16,065 nucleotides of DNA from JAGMDK01 sp023128695 (GTDB lineage: Bacteria > Planctomycetota > Phycisphaerae > UBA1845 > Fen-1342), in the NCBI GenBank assembly GCA_030628805.1, contig DAOVQG010000074.1, forward strand, positions 1 to 16,065. Reading direction: 5' to 3'. Position numbers and translations under genes: made by a program. Shown here in pieces: positions 1 through 6,474 of the stretch; positions within the stretch are counted from its first letter, which is position 1; each line of letters starts with the position of its first letter. The notes beneath the pieces were generated by a model, which was not told where the DNA came from, ran no database searches, and saw nothing but the letters and a program-made list of their open reading frames with translations.

Positions 1-101
1 AATAGAAGAGAACTTAACTAAGCTGACATTGAAAGATAAGTGCTACACACTGTCAAAAGGAAACTTGCTCGGATATCGCTGTAACTTCTTTCTCAACAAC
101 A

Positions 102-128
102 CTCTGCATTCTCAGCGGTCTCTGCGGT
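102..128. repeat. Period-9 tandem repeat, three units
   Basis: Three contiguous nonamers read CTCTGCATT, CTCAGCGGT and CTCTGCGGT, so each keeps the CTCWGC core. The array is non-coding. From memory, similar strings are scattered through planctomycete genomes, but that cannot be tested here. It is the shortest of three short-unit arrays in the window (periods 7, 8 and 9). Confidence 0.6.
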
Positions 129-159
129 GTGACTTATCCGGACTAGTGAAAGCCCCGGT

Positions 160-207
160 GAAAGCTGAGCCGCGGCGCCCCTGGCTCGGCCTGAGCCTCG
201 CCCTCCC
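160..207. repeat. Decayed copy of the dispersed GC-rich palindrome
   Basis: The right half (183-207) matches 9069-9093 at 23 of 25 positions. The left half is shortened and keeps only an AAGCTGAGCC core, so the hairpin is damaged. Two copies about 9 kb apart show a dispersed family rather than a local accident. Confidence 0.7.
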
Positions 208-357
208 GTGGGTGCCCGATAATGGAACGGACGACGTTTTCGCTCATAGTGGACATTATAGCACACTTCGATGACGGCAAACCGCGTGCGACAGAGACAA
301 CTAGCGATCAACAACACTCCGATCGCGAGCAATTCATTTAGACAAGGAAGGTGTTAC

Positions 358-364
358 TATATAA
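358..364 (+). promoter_or_regulatory. Possible -10 box before the nuclease-like gene
   Basis: TATATAA lies in an A+T-rich patch about 95 bases before the preferred start at 458. No well-spaced -35 hexamer is visible, so this rests on one element. If it is real, transcription would begin at or just after the ATG at 368, which argues against that codon as the start. Confidence 0.25.
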
Positions 365-457
365 GGTATGCTATTTGAGAAGGATAAATGGCAGACCGGA
401 TGTATCACACTTCAGGGTCGTGGGCTGGGAAATCCTGGGGATAAACGGGAGGTCGAG

Positions 458-1222
458 ATGAAGAACTCGCCGAAGCTGGGGGTCGCGCACCGCTGGTTGC
501 TGGCACTCTTGCTCGGCGCGCTCACGCTGTTGCCGGTGGCCGGCGGCGGAGAGTGGGCGGAGGACGCGCTGCCGAAGCCGCCGCTCAAGGACTTCGAGAA
601 CAGACCCGCGTTTGAGGTCCTCGACGTCCGCGCCGGCAACGTCCTGGTCGTGCGCCTCTCCGGCGAGAACCGGATCCTGCGACTGATCGGGCTCTACGCG
701 CCGAAGAGCGGATCGGCGGAAGATGAGGCCCGGGCCTTCCTCCTGCGACTCTTGCAGGGCGAGTCCGTGTACGTGGAATACGAGCAAGACTGGCCGCTGC
801 GCGACCGCCAGGACCGCTTCTGGGCCTACGCCTATCGGGCCCCGGACGGCCTGTTCGTGAATCTGGAACTCATCCGCCAAGGCTATGCCCGGCTTTCGGC
901 CCCGGAGCCGTTCGAGCACCAAAAGCTTCTGCGAACGTACGAGCTGTGGGCGCGGAAGATTCAGAAAGGCGTGTGGAGTCCGCGTGCCCCCCAGCGGGTG
1001 CAGGATCCGCCGAGGTCCCAGCCGGCGGCGCAGAGGGCGGCGCCTGCGCCGCCGGGGCAACCGGAGACCGGGGCCCATGTCAAGGTCTACGTGACCAAGC
1101 ACGGCCGGAAGTACCACCGGAAAGATTGCTACCACGTTCGCAGAGGGGCGCTTGAGCTGACCTTGAAGGAAGCCAAGGCCAAGGGCTACACGCCTTGTTC
1201 GCACTGCAAACCCCCGGAGTAA
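458..1222 (+). CDS. Secreted staphylococcal-nuclease-fold protein, probably catalytically altered
   Basis: The product has 254 residues. I start it at ATG 458, because GGGAGG lies 5 bases upstream and a signal peptide follows (residues 1-28, ending near PVAGG). The frame stays open to ATG 368, but those extra residues look untranslated. Residues 50-172 match the SNase/thermonuclease fold, with RLIGLYAPK, DRFWAYAY and VNLELIRQGYARL. Aligned by eye to Staphylococcus nuclease, the basic residues Arg35 and Arg87 are kept (R75, R120). The calcium ligands Asp21 and Asp40 become N61 and Y80, and the general base Glu43 becomes K83. It may therefore bind nucleic acid without cutting it. A Pro/Ala-rich linker leads to a C-terminal module (208-254) of the KYH...C...GYTPCxxC type, with H220, C224, C247 and C250 as possible zinc ligands. 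The protein likely acts outside the cytoplasm. The fold call is good; the activity is uncertain. Confidence 0.82.
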   Translation: MKNSPKLGVAHRWLLALLLGALTLLPVAGGGEWAEDALPKPPLKDFENRPAFEVLDVRAGNVLVVRLSGENRILRLIGLYAPKSGSAEDEARAFLLRLLQGESVYVEYEQDWPLRDRQDRFWAYAYRAPDGLFVNLELIRQGYARLSAPEPFEHQKLLRTYELWARKIQKGVWSPRAPQRVQDPPRSQPAAQRAAPAPPGQPETGAHVKVYVTKHGRKYHRKDCYHVRRGALELTLKEAKAKGYTPCSHCKPPE

Positions 1223-1284
1223 GAACGGCGAGCGCCGGCCCAGGAAACACGCCGCGATATTTTTGCGCGAACATCACGGGGCTC

Positions 1285-1324
1285 GGCTGTTACTATTGTC
1301 GCGCCGCGCGGATGGGCTATACTT
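1285..1324 (+). repeat. Promoter-like 40-mer, upstream copy
   Basis: This matches 1421-1460 at 36 of 40 positions. The copies flank the palindrome at 1350-1420, so the pair looks like a duplication made with or around that element. Weak similarity continues about 20 bases past each copy. Confidence 0.75.
1296..1323 (+). promoter_or_regulatory. Candidate sigma-70-like promoter, upstream copy
   Basis: TTGTCG (1296-1301) and TATACT (1318-1323) are separated by 16 bases. The same pair with the same spacing recurs downstream at 1432-1459. A transcript from here would carry the palindrome in its leader before ymdB. Confidence 0.4.
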
Positions 1325-1349
1325 CTAGTGCTCTGTCAGCGTTGCGTTG

Positions 1350-1420
1350 ATGGGTGGCACGGCCGTGTCGGCCGTGAATACCTGCGACTTGTACACGGCT
1401 GACACAGCCGTGCCACCCAT
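1350..1420. repeat. Palindromic element, 27-base arms
   Basis: The arms at 1350-1376 and 1394-1420 are inverted complements at 25 of 27 positions around a 17-base loop. The outer end reads ATGGGTGGCACGGC. As RNA it would form a very stable hairpin. No open frame of note lies within it. From memory, similar 'GGGTGGCACGG' palindromes are widespread in planctomycete genomes; a genome-wide search would settle that. Confidence 0.8.
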
Positions 1421-1460
1421 GGCTGTTGCTATTGTCGCGCCGCGTGGAAGGGCTATACTG
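1421..1460 (+). repeat. Promoter-like 40-mer, downstream copy
   Basis: This is the second copy of the sequence at 1285-1324 (36 of 40 identical). It abuts the right arm of the palindrome exactly and lies about 50 bases before the ymdB start. Confidence 0.75.
1432..1459 (+). promoter_or_regulatory. Candidate promoter for ymdB, downstream copy
   Basis: TTGTCG (1432-1437) and TATACT (1454-1459) have a 16-base spacer. Predicted initiation near 1466 leaves a leader of about 47 bases before ATG 1513. This is the likelier working ymdB promoter because no hairpin lies between it and the gene. Keeping both boxes in both copies hints at selection, but the copies may simply be young. Confidence 0.45.
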
Positions 1461-1512
1461 CTATTGCTCGTCTCGCCGCGCTCAGCGACGCGGGACGCTA
1501 GAAAGTTGGCTC

Positions 1513-2325
1513 ATGCGATTACTGTTCATCGGGGACATTGTCGGGCGGCCCGGCAAGCACGTCTGTTCACAAATCATTCCCAGGCTGATTCGCGAACGCG
1601 ACTTGCACTGCGTGATTGCCGACGCGGAGAACGCCGCGGCCGGCAGCGGCCTGACGGCGCCGATGTTCTTCAAGCTGCGGCACTACGGGGTGGACGTCTG
1701 CACGCTCGGCGACCACGTCTACAAACGCCGCGAGACGATTGCCCTGCTGGAATCCGAGGAGCGCGTCATTCGTCCGGCGAACCTGCCGCGAGAAGCCACG
1801 GGGCGGGAGTTGGCGATCGTCGAGGCCCGCGACGGGGCTCCGGTGGCGGTGTTCGTGGTGCTGGGGCGAACGTACATGAACATTCGCTCGGACTGCCCGT
1901 TTCACGCCGCCGACCGCATGCTCGAGGGCATCTCGTCCGCGGTGAAGACCGTCATCGTGGAAGTGCACGCCGAGACGACCAGCGAGAAGGTCGCCCTGGG
2001 CTGGTATCTCGACGGCCGGGTCACGGCGGTGCTCGGAACGCACACCCACGTGCAGACCGCCGACGAACAGATCCTCCCGCAGGGGACAGCGTATATCACG
2101 GACGTCGGCATGAGCGGGCCGTATGATTCCGTGCTGGGCCGCGACAAGCACGCCGTCGTGCAGTCGCTGGTCACGGGCGTCCCGCGCCCGTATACCGTCG
2201 CGACCGAGGACGTCCGGCTGTGCGGCGTCATCATCGAAACCGAGGACTCGACCGGGCGGGCGACAAAAATCGAGCGAGTCAACATTCCGGACCCGCTGCC
2301 GCCTCCGCCGGGGGACGAGGATTGA
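1513..2325 (+). CDS. ymdB: YmdB-type metallophosphoesterase (TIGR00282 family)
   Basis: The product has 270 residues, close to the roughly 264 of Bacillus YmdB, a dinuclear-metal phosphodiesterase acting on cyclic nucleotides that affects biofilm and late-growth behaviour. The start at 1513 gives the canonical N-terminus MRLLFIGDIVGRPG; the frame is open upstream only through the promoter-like repeat. Metal-ligand positions visible are D8, E39-N40 (DAENAAAG), H151 (VHAETTSEK), and H176 and H178 (GTHTHVQTADE). The family Asn of the GNH motif is Asp here (D66, GDH). The TAYITDVGMSGPYDSVLG block is intact. The gene is cytosolic and monocistronic: its stop lies 5 bases from the stop of the convergent gene at 2331. 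The family call is secure; the physiological role here is unknown. Confidence 0.95.
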   Translation: MRLLFIGDIVGRPGKHVCSQIIPRLIRERDLHCVIADAENAAAGSGLTAPMFFKLRHYGVDVCTLGDHVYKRRETIALLESEERVIRPANLPREATGRELAIVEARDGAPVAVFVVLGRTYMNIRSDCPFHAADRMLEGISSAVKTVIVEVHAETTSEKVALGWYLDGRVTAVLGTHTHVQTADEQILPQGTAYITDVGMSGPYDSVLGRDKHAVVQSLVTGVPRPYTVATEDVRLCGVIIETEDSTGRATKIERVNIPDPLPPPPGDED

Positions 2326-2330
2326 GAATG

Positions 2331-4118
2331 CTAGTCCTCATCACGACCCGCGGCTGCCGGGCCGTCCAAAATACGCACGCGGTGAATCTGCAACAGATCG
2401 CGTACATTATCGTTGATGCCGCCGAAGCGGGGGTTCAACAGATAATTGCCCCGGCGGTGATAGACGGGAATGATCGGCAGTTCCTCCTCGCACAAGATGC
2501 GCTCCGCCTCCTCCAACAAGGCAAAACGCTCGGCGTCGTCGGGCTCACGCGCGGCGGCGGCAATCAGACGGTCGTACTCGGCGTCGCTCCAGCCGGTGCG
2601 ATTCTGCCCGCTCGTCGTGGTGAACAGGTCGAGAAATGTGCTCGGGTCCATGTAGTCGCCGAACCAGTTACCGCGGACGACGTCGTAATCGAGCCGGCGG
2701 ATGCGAGTGCTGAGGACTTTGCCCTCGTTCGTTTTTAGCTCGACCCGAATGCCCAAGACCTCTTCCCACATTGCCTGCACCGCCTCGGCCACGAAGCGTT
2801 GCTCGGGGTCCGTTGGGGCAAAGGCGATCTCGAGCGGTCGGCTGCGGTCAAAACCACTGCGGCGGAGGTGCTCGCGGGCCAATGCAACTCGCTCTGCGGG
2901 GCTCAGCCCCGCGCCGAGGCCCCGCGGGGGCTGGTAAAAGATCGTCTCGCCGGCAGCCGAGGCGCGCGGCATGAGAGGCAGCGCGGGGCGGGGCACGTAG
3001 GTGTACGCCGGCGTCTCCCCCAGCCGCAGGACGTGCTCACAAATCGCGGCTCGGTCGATCGCCAGCGAGAGGGCTTTGCGCAAAGCGGCGTTCGTCAATG
3101 GCGGACGCCGACAATTGACCCGGAAGAAGAAGGTCGCGAAGCGGTCGCCGGAGTGGAAGTCCTGCCGCCGGCCGGCCTGTTGCTCGGCCAGCAGCACCTC
3201 CGCCACCGAACGTTCCACCCCCCGCACCAGATCGACGCGTCCCGTCTCGTATGCGATCAGGGCGGCATTCGGGTCGTTTGTGACGTACGCCTCGATTGTA
3301 TTGACGCCGATGGCGGCGGTGTCCCAATAGTACGGGTTCCGCTCCAGCCAGAGGCACTGCTTGAAATCCCAGCGGGTCAGCACGAACGCCCCGTTGCAGA
3401 CGATGTTGCCCGGCCGCGTCCACAGGTATTGCGACTGCCGCAGCACCTGCCCGTCGCGATAGGCCCACTTTTCGAGCGTGGCCCGGTGGGCCGGCGAAAA
3501 TGTTATAAACGACGTCAGATCGAGAAAATACGAGCACGGGCCGGCGAGCGTGACCCGCAACGTCCGCGGGCCCGGCACCGCGATCCCAACCCGCTCCCCC
3601 GGAATGTCGTCGTCCGGGTCGTCGTCGAGCCGCGCGCGGTAGTAGCTTTCCGCCCCGCGAATGACGAACAGCAAATGGGCGTATTGGGCCTCGCTCTTGG
3701 GATCCAGCACCCGCAGCCAGGCAAAACGGAAATCCTCGGCGACCACCGGCTCGCCGGTCGTCCAGCGGGCCTCGGGGCGGAGTTGGAAGGTGTACGTGGT
3801 GCCATCGTCGCTGACGTCCCACCGGCTCGCGACGGCCGGCTCGGGTTGGAACGTGTCCGCATTCAGCCGTGTCAAGCCCTCGAACATCGCCCCCGCGAGC
3901 TGGATTTCCGGCAGCCAACTGACGCGGTGCGGATCGAGGGTCCGCGGCTCGCTGCTCGTCAGGACGAAATCCGCCCGCTCCGCCCGGGCCCCGAGCGCGA
4001 GCCACACCAACAGCGTGACCCCGGGAGCGAACACGATAACCAGCAGAACACGTAGCACGCCGAGTCTTCCCATGGCCGGCCGGATCAACGAGAATACATG
4101 TTCTTGCGGCTCTTGCAT
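2331..4118 (-). CDS. Oligopeptide ABC transporter substrate-binding protein (OppA-like, SBP_bac_5)
   Basis: The product has 595 residues from ATG 4118; ATG 4073, 15 codons later, is almost as likely. Neither has a clear Shine-Dalgarno sequence, and the frame is open further upstream. A hydrophobic segment (about residues 20-43) follows the start. There is no lipobox cysteine, so the protein is probably a membrane-anchored or secreted binding protein rather than a lipoprotein. Family 5 landmarks include SSEPRTLDPH at the N-terminus, FEGLTRLN, YTFQLRPEARWTTGEPV, a DNPYYW-type block (ERNPYYWD) and ALRKALSLAIDR. The family captures peptides or similar ligands for an ABC importer. No permease or ATPase gene is nearby, so it is an orphan: it either serves a distant transporter or acts alone. 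Confidence 0.9.
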   Translation of the reverse strand: MQEPQEHVFSLIRPAMGRLGVLRVLLVIVFAPGVTLLVWLALGARAERADFVLTSSEPRTLDPHRVSWLPEIQLAGAMFEGLTRLNADTFQPEPAVASRWDVSDDGTTYTFQLRPEARWTTGEPVVAEDFRFAWLRVLDPKSEAQYAHLLFVIRGAESYYRARLDDDPDDDIPGERVGIAVPGPRTLRVTLAGPCSYFLDLTSFITFSPAHRATLEKWAYRDGQVLRQSQYLWTRPGNIVCNGAFVLTRWDFKQCLWLERNPYYWDTAAIGVNTIEAYVTNDPNAALIAYETGRVDLVRGVERSVAEVLLAEQQAGRRQDFHSGDRFATFFFRVNCRRPPLTNAALRKALSLAIDRAAICEHVLRLGETPAYTYVPRPALPLMPRASAAGETIFYQPPRGLGAGLSPAERVALAREHLRRSGFDRSRPLEIAFAPTDPEQRFVAEAVQAMWEEVLGIRVELKTNEGKVLSTRIRRLDYDVVRGNWFGDYMDPSTFLDLFTTTSGQNRTGWSDAEYDRLIAAAAREPDDAERFALLEEAERILCEEELPIIPVYHRRGNYLLNPRFGGINDNVRDLLQIHRVRILDGPAAAGRDED

Positions 4119-4188
4119 ACGCCGGCGGCGTGGCGAAACTGATCGACGAGTTGTTAAATGACCAAGCGTGATCGTGCGCCAACGAAGA

Positions 4189-4212
4189 GCCGCGGACTTT
4201 AGTCCGCGCGGC
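4189..4212. repeat. Small GC-rich palindrome between divergent genes
   Basis: CGCGGACT and AGTCCGCG pair around TT, and the stem extends imperfectly to GCC/GGC. It lies between the divergently read binding-protein and psd genes. No T-tract follows, so it is probably a dispersed repeat rather than a terminator. From memory, this CGCGGACTTTAGTCCGCG string recurs in planctomycete genomes. Confidence 0.5.
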
Positions 4213-4326
4213 CGTACGATCATCAAGCAGGTGCGAGATTGTGCACGGTTATGTAAAATGTTATGGATGGGATGCCTGACAGACAGGGCCGCCGAATTTG
4301 TCAGGTACCCTTTGGAACAACATCCC

Positions 4327-5037
4327 ATGGCTCCGTACGCCCGGCTCGAAATCACGCTTATCATCATCCTCGGCGGCTTTGCCGCCGCGGTGATCGCACA
4401 CTTCTTCGGCTGGTGGGCCCTGGTGCCGGTGGTGGTCGCCCTGGCCTTGTTGTCGTTCTACCGCGACCCGGCTCGTCGTCCGCCGACCGGGGCGGATTTG
4501 ATCCTCGCGGCGGCCGACGGCAAGGTGGTGGAAATTACCCGGGACCTCGAAAGCCCGGACGGCGGACGAATGCTGCGCATCATGATCTTCCTGAGCATCT
4601 TCAACGTGCATATCAACCGCAGCCCCTGCGCGGGCCGCGTGATAGATGTAAAATACCGCCCCGGCGAGTTTCTCAACGCTATGCGGGCTGACGCCGACAC
4701 GCGGAATGAAAGCAACACGGTGATCATCGAGCCCGTGGCTCCGCTGCCGGGGCCGATCCGCGTCCGCCAGATCGCCGGCATCCTCGCTCGCCGCATTGTG
4801 TGTACGGCGGGGGCCGGTGCTGAGTTGGCCGGCGGCGAGCGCTTTGGTATGATCAAGCTGGGCTCACGGACGGAGGTGTGCTTGCCCGAGGATCCGGGCT
4901 GGGAAATCTGTGTGGCGATCGGCCAGCAGGTCAAGGCCGGCCGGACAATCTTGGCGCGTCTGCGGCACGGCGCCGCGGTTTCGGCAATTTCGAGTGATAA
5001 CGACCGCCTTGAAGTCGACGCCCCGCCCGAGGAATGA
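4327..5037 (+). CDS. psd: Phosphatidylserine decarboxylase, short archaeal-type form
   Basis: The product has 236 residues and converts phosphatidylserine to phosphatidylethanolamine at the inner membrane. Two hydrophobic segments (about 8-24 and 29-44) precede the catalytic domain. ADG (D64) and FNVHINRSP (H95) supply the Asp and His of the decarboxylase triad. GS at 179-180, within IKLGSRTEV, is the expected self-cleavage site, with S180 becoming the pyruvoyl group. The start is uncertain: MAPYARLEI at 4327 looks like the family N-terminus, but ATGs at 4258 and 4267 are in frame and none has a good ribosome-binding site. The short form resembles TIGR00164 rather than the longer Escherichia coli enzyme. 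pssA follows 4 bases after the stop, so the pair should be co-translated. Confidence 0.93.
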   Translation: MAPYARLEITLIIILGGFAAAVIAHFFGWWALVPVVVALALLSFYRDPARRPPTGADLILAAADGKVVEITRDLESPDGGRMLRIMIFLSIFNVHINRSPCAGRVIDVKYRPGEFLNAMRADADTRNESNTVIIEPVAPLPGPIRVRQIAGILARRIVCTAGAGAELAGGERFGMIKLGSRTEVCLPEDPGWEICVAIGQQVKAGRTILARLRHGAAVSAISSDNDRLEVDAPPEE

Positions 5038-5041
5038 CTTC

Positions 5042-5986
5042 ATGGTCATCCTGGACGAAGAAAGGCAAATTCAAACTGAAGTGACGCCTGCGCGTCGTCG
5101 CTTGATCGGCATCAGTCTGCTGCCGGCGGCCGCCACGCTGGGCAATTTAATCTGCGGGTTTCTGGCGATTTTCTGCTGCTTGTTGTCGATGCGCGCGGAA
5201 TTCGCGGGGCCCGAATACGTCTTCCACCCCCGTCTGGAGCAGCTTTTCCCTACTCACATCGCTGCTGGCGCCTACCTGATCATCCTGGCGATGATCTTTG
5301 ATGCCCTGGACGGCCGCCTGGCCCGCATAACACGACGCACCAGCGAATTCGGAGCCCAACTTGATTCGATTTCCGACATCGTCAGTTTCGGCGTGGCCCC
5401 GGCGACCCTGTTCGTTACGCTGCTATTGCGTCCCGCCCTCGGCGCTCCGCCCGATGAACCCGACGCATCACGCCTGCAAATTCGCGCCGGCATTATCTGC
5501 GTGTTGGTGTACCTCAGTTGTGCCGCCATCCGCCTGGCTCGCTACAACGTCGAAAACGTCAAAGGCGAGGAGGCCCAACGCGCCTTCAGCGGCCTGCCCA
5601 GTCCCGGAGCCGCGGCGGCGGTCGTGGCGCTGCTGGCCTTGCACGAACACCTGCGGCTGGCGAATTCAGCGTTATGGGGTATGGACTGGGCCAACGTCTC
5701 GCGCTGGGTCATCGCCCTCACCGCGTTTTCGGTGGGTCTGCTGATGGTGAGCCGGCTCGACTACGTCCACGTCTTCAACGTCTACATCCGCCGGAAACAC
5801 CCGCCGACGCACCTGGTCTGGCTGATCGTGATCATCGGGCTGGGGTGGTATAAGTTCGAGGCCCTGCTGGTCGTGTTGGCGTTTGCCTACGTTATCAGCG
5901 GCATACTGATCAGCCTTGTACGCCGCCGGCAGGATTCGTCGGCCGCTTCCCCGACCGAGACCTCCCCGCGGGTTGATGACAATTGA
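5042..5986 (+). CDS. pssA: CDP-diacylglycerol-serine O-phosphatidyltransferase (type II, membrane)
   Basis: The product has 314 residues and makes phosphatidylserine from CDP-diacylglycerol and serine, the step before Psd. The start at 5042 has GAGGA (5029-5033) upstream, overlapping the psd stop, which indicates translational coupling. The CDP-alcohol phosphotransferase signature D-x2-DG-x2-AR-x8-G-x3-D-x3-D is complete, with D87, D90, D108 and D112. Membrane segments surround it: a first near 24-50 containing ATLGNLICG, then about 74-86, and several in the C-terminal half. The longer frame upstream overlaps psd and is not needed. The C-terminus ends in a short Ser/Pro-rich tail. Together with psd this gives a complete route to phosphatidylethanolamine from CDP-diacylglycerol. 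Confidence 0.95.
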   Translation: MVILDEERQIQTEVTPARRRLIGISLLPAAATLGNLICGFLAIFCCLLSMRAEFAGPEYVFHPRLEQLFPTHIAAGAYLIILAMIFDALDGRLARITRRTSEFGAQLDSISDIVSFGVAPATLFVTLLLRPALGAPPDEPDASRLQIRAGIICVLVYLSCAAIRLARYNVENVKGEEAQRAFSGLPSPGAAAAVVALLALHEHLRLANSALWGMDWANVSRWVIALTAFSVGLLMVSRLDYVHVFNVYIRRKHPPTHLVWLIVIIGLGWYKFEALLVVLAFAYVISGILISLVRRRQDSSAASPTETSPRVDDN

Positions 5987-6048
5987 AGTGGTACCTGGGT
6001 TTCGGGGAGTACAGCATGGACGATGAACGTGTGTGGAGGTATATTATC

Positions 6049-6468
6049 TTACTTGCCTTTATCCAACGCCGGTGGGCCAATCACCCATTGTGCCGCCTTG
6101 GCCAGTCTTGATCTGACACCTTTCGTTTTCTTCCCAAACACCCACGCGTGGGCGGGTTCCTCGGGAACCGGCGGGTCCGTGGTTACTCCAAGATCGAGAT
6201 TGCGCGCGAATCCGGCAGTGAATGATGCCAAGTAAGTGTCGTGCCATTTCCCCGTCAGTAGATCGCTCGCATGACGGTTACTAACCGCGACGAGGTTCGC
6301 GAGTAATACGGACATCGCGGTCCCGTCCGAACTGTCAGTAAAACAGGCGGAACTGGGGCGGTAACAACCAAGATTGTTGTCGGCTACGACCTGCTCTGGA
6401 CGGATGTATCGCCATAAGACCGCATCGTTCGTGATGGTTGGATCGTCCGCGTACTGGGGCACTTCCAT
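6049..6468 (-). CDS. Uncharacterised 139-residue protein, third gene of the cassette
   Basis: I cannot assign a family name. The protein is soluble, with no signal peptide or membrane segment. Its most distinctive part is the C-terminal third, where PAHAWVFGKKTKGVRSRLAK is followed by AAQWVIGPP. That has the look of a conserved module with a His-Ala start, a GKKT turn and a basic helix. The middle holds a small-residue segment, SSDGTAMSVLLANLVAVSN. It starts 6 bases after the stop of the 188-residue gene, so it is almost certainly co-transcribed and possibly coupled. Base composition is lower in G+C than the Bat genes. It ends 62 bases from the convergent pssA stop with no terminator visible between. 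Confidence 0.75.
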   Translation of the reverse strand: MEVPQYADDPTITNDAVLWRYIRPEQVVADNNLGCYRPSSACFTDSSDGTAMSVLLANLVAVSNRHASDLLTGKWHDTYLASFTAGFARNLDLGVTTDPPVPEEPAHAWVFGKKTKGVRSRLAKAAQWVIGPPALDKGK

Positions 6469-6474
6469 CCGTCG

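Larger units (their letters stand above)
1..457. other. Gene-free, repeat-rich leader region
   Basis: I find no convincing gene here. The open frames at 29-274 (plus) and 93-332 (minus) run through repeat DNA, have no clear ribosome-binding site and resemble no family I know. The stretch holds a period-9 repeat (102-128), a decayed copy of the GC-rich palindrome also seen at 9043-9093 (160-207), and an A+T-rich patch at about 330-370 just upstream of the nuclease-like gene. The first bases may be intergenic continuation from outside the window. Confidence 0.6.

Noticed and set aside
29..274. 81-residue open frame at the window start
   Set aside because: It passes through the period-9 repeat and the decayed palindrome, lacks a ribosome-binding site and matches no family.
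368..457. N-terminal extension of the nuclease-like gene from ATG 368
   Set aside because: ATG 458 has GGGAGG correctly spaced and begins a signal peptide; the extension would bury that signal.
371..1204. 277-residue open frame on the minus strand
   Set aside because: Antisense shadow of the nuclease-like gene, rich in Arg and Leu without motifs.
1226..1263. Possible rho-independent terminator after the nuclease-like gene
   Set aside because: A CGGCG/CGCCG pair precedes a short T-run, but the stem is five pairs with a long loop and the T-run is not adjacent.
2799..4055. 418-residue open frame on the plus strand
   Set aside because: Antisense to the OppA-like gene, with biased R/G/P/A composition and no recognisable domain.
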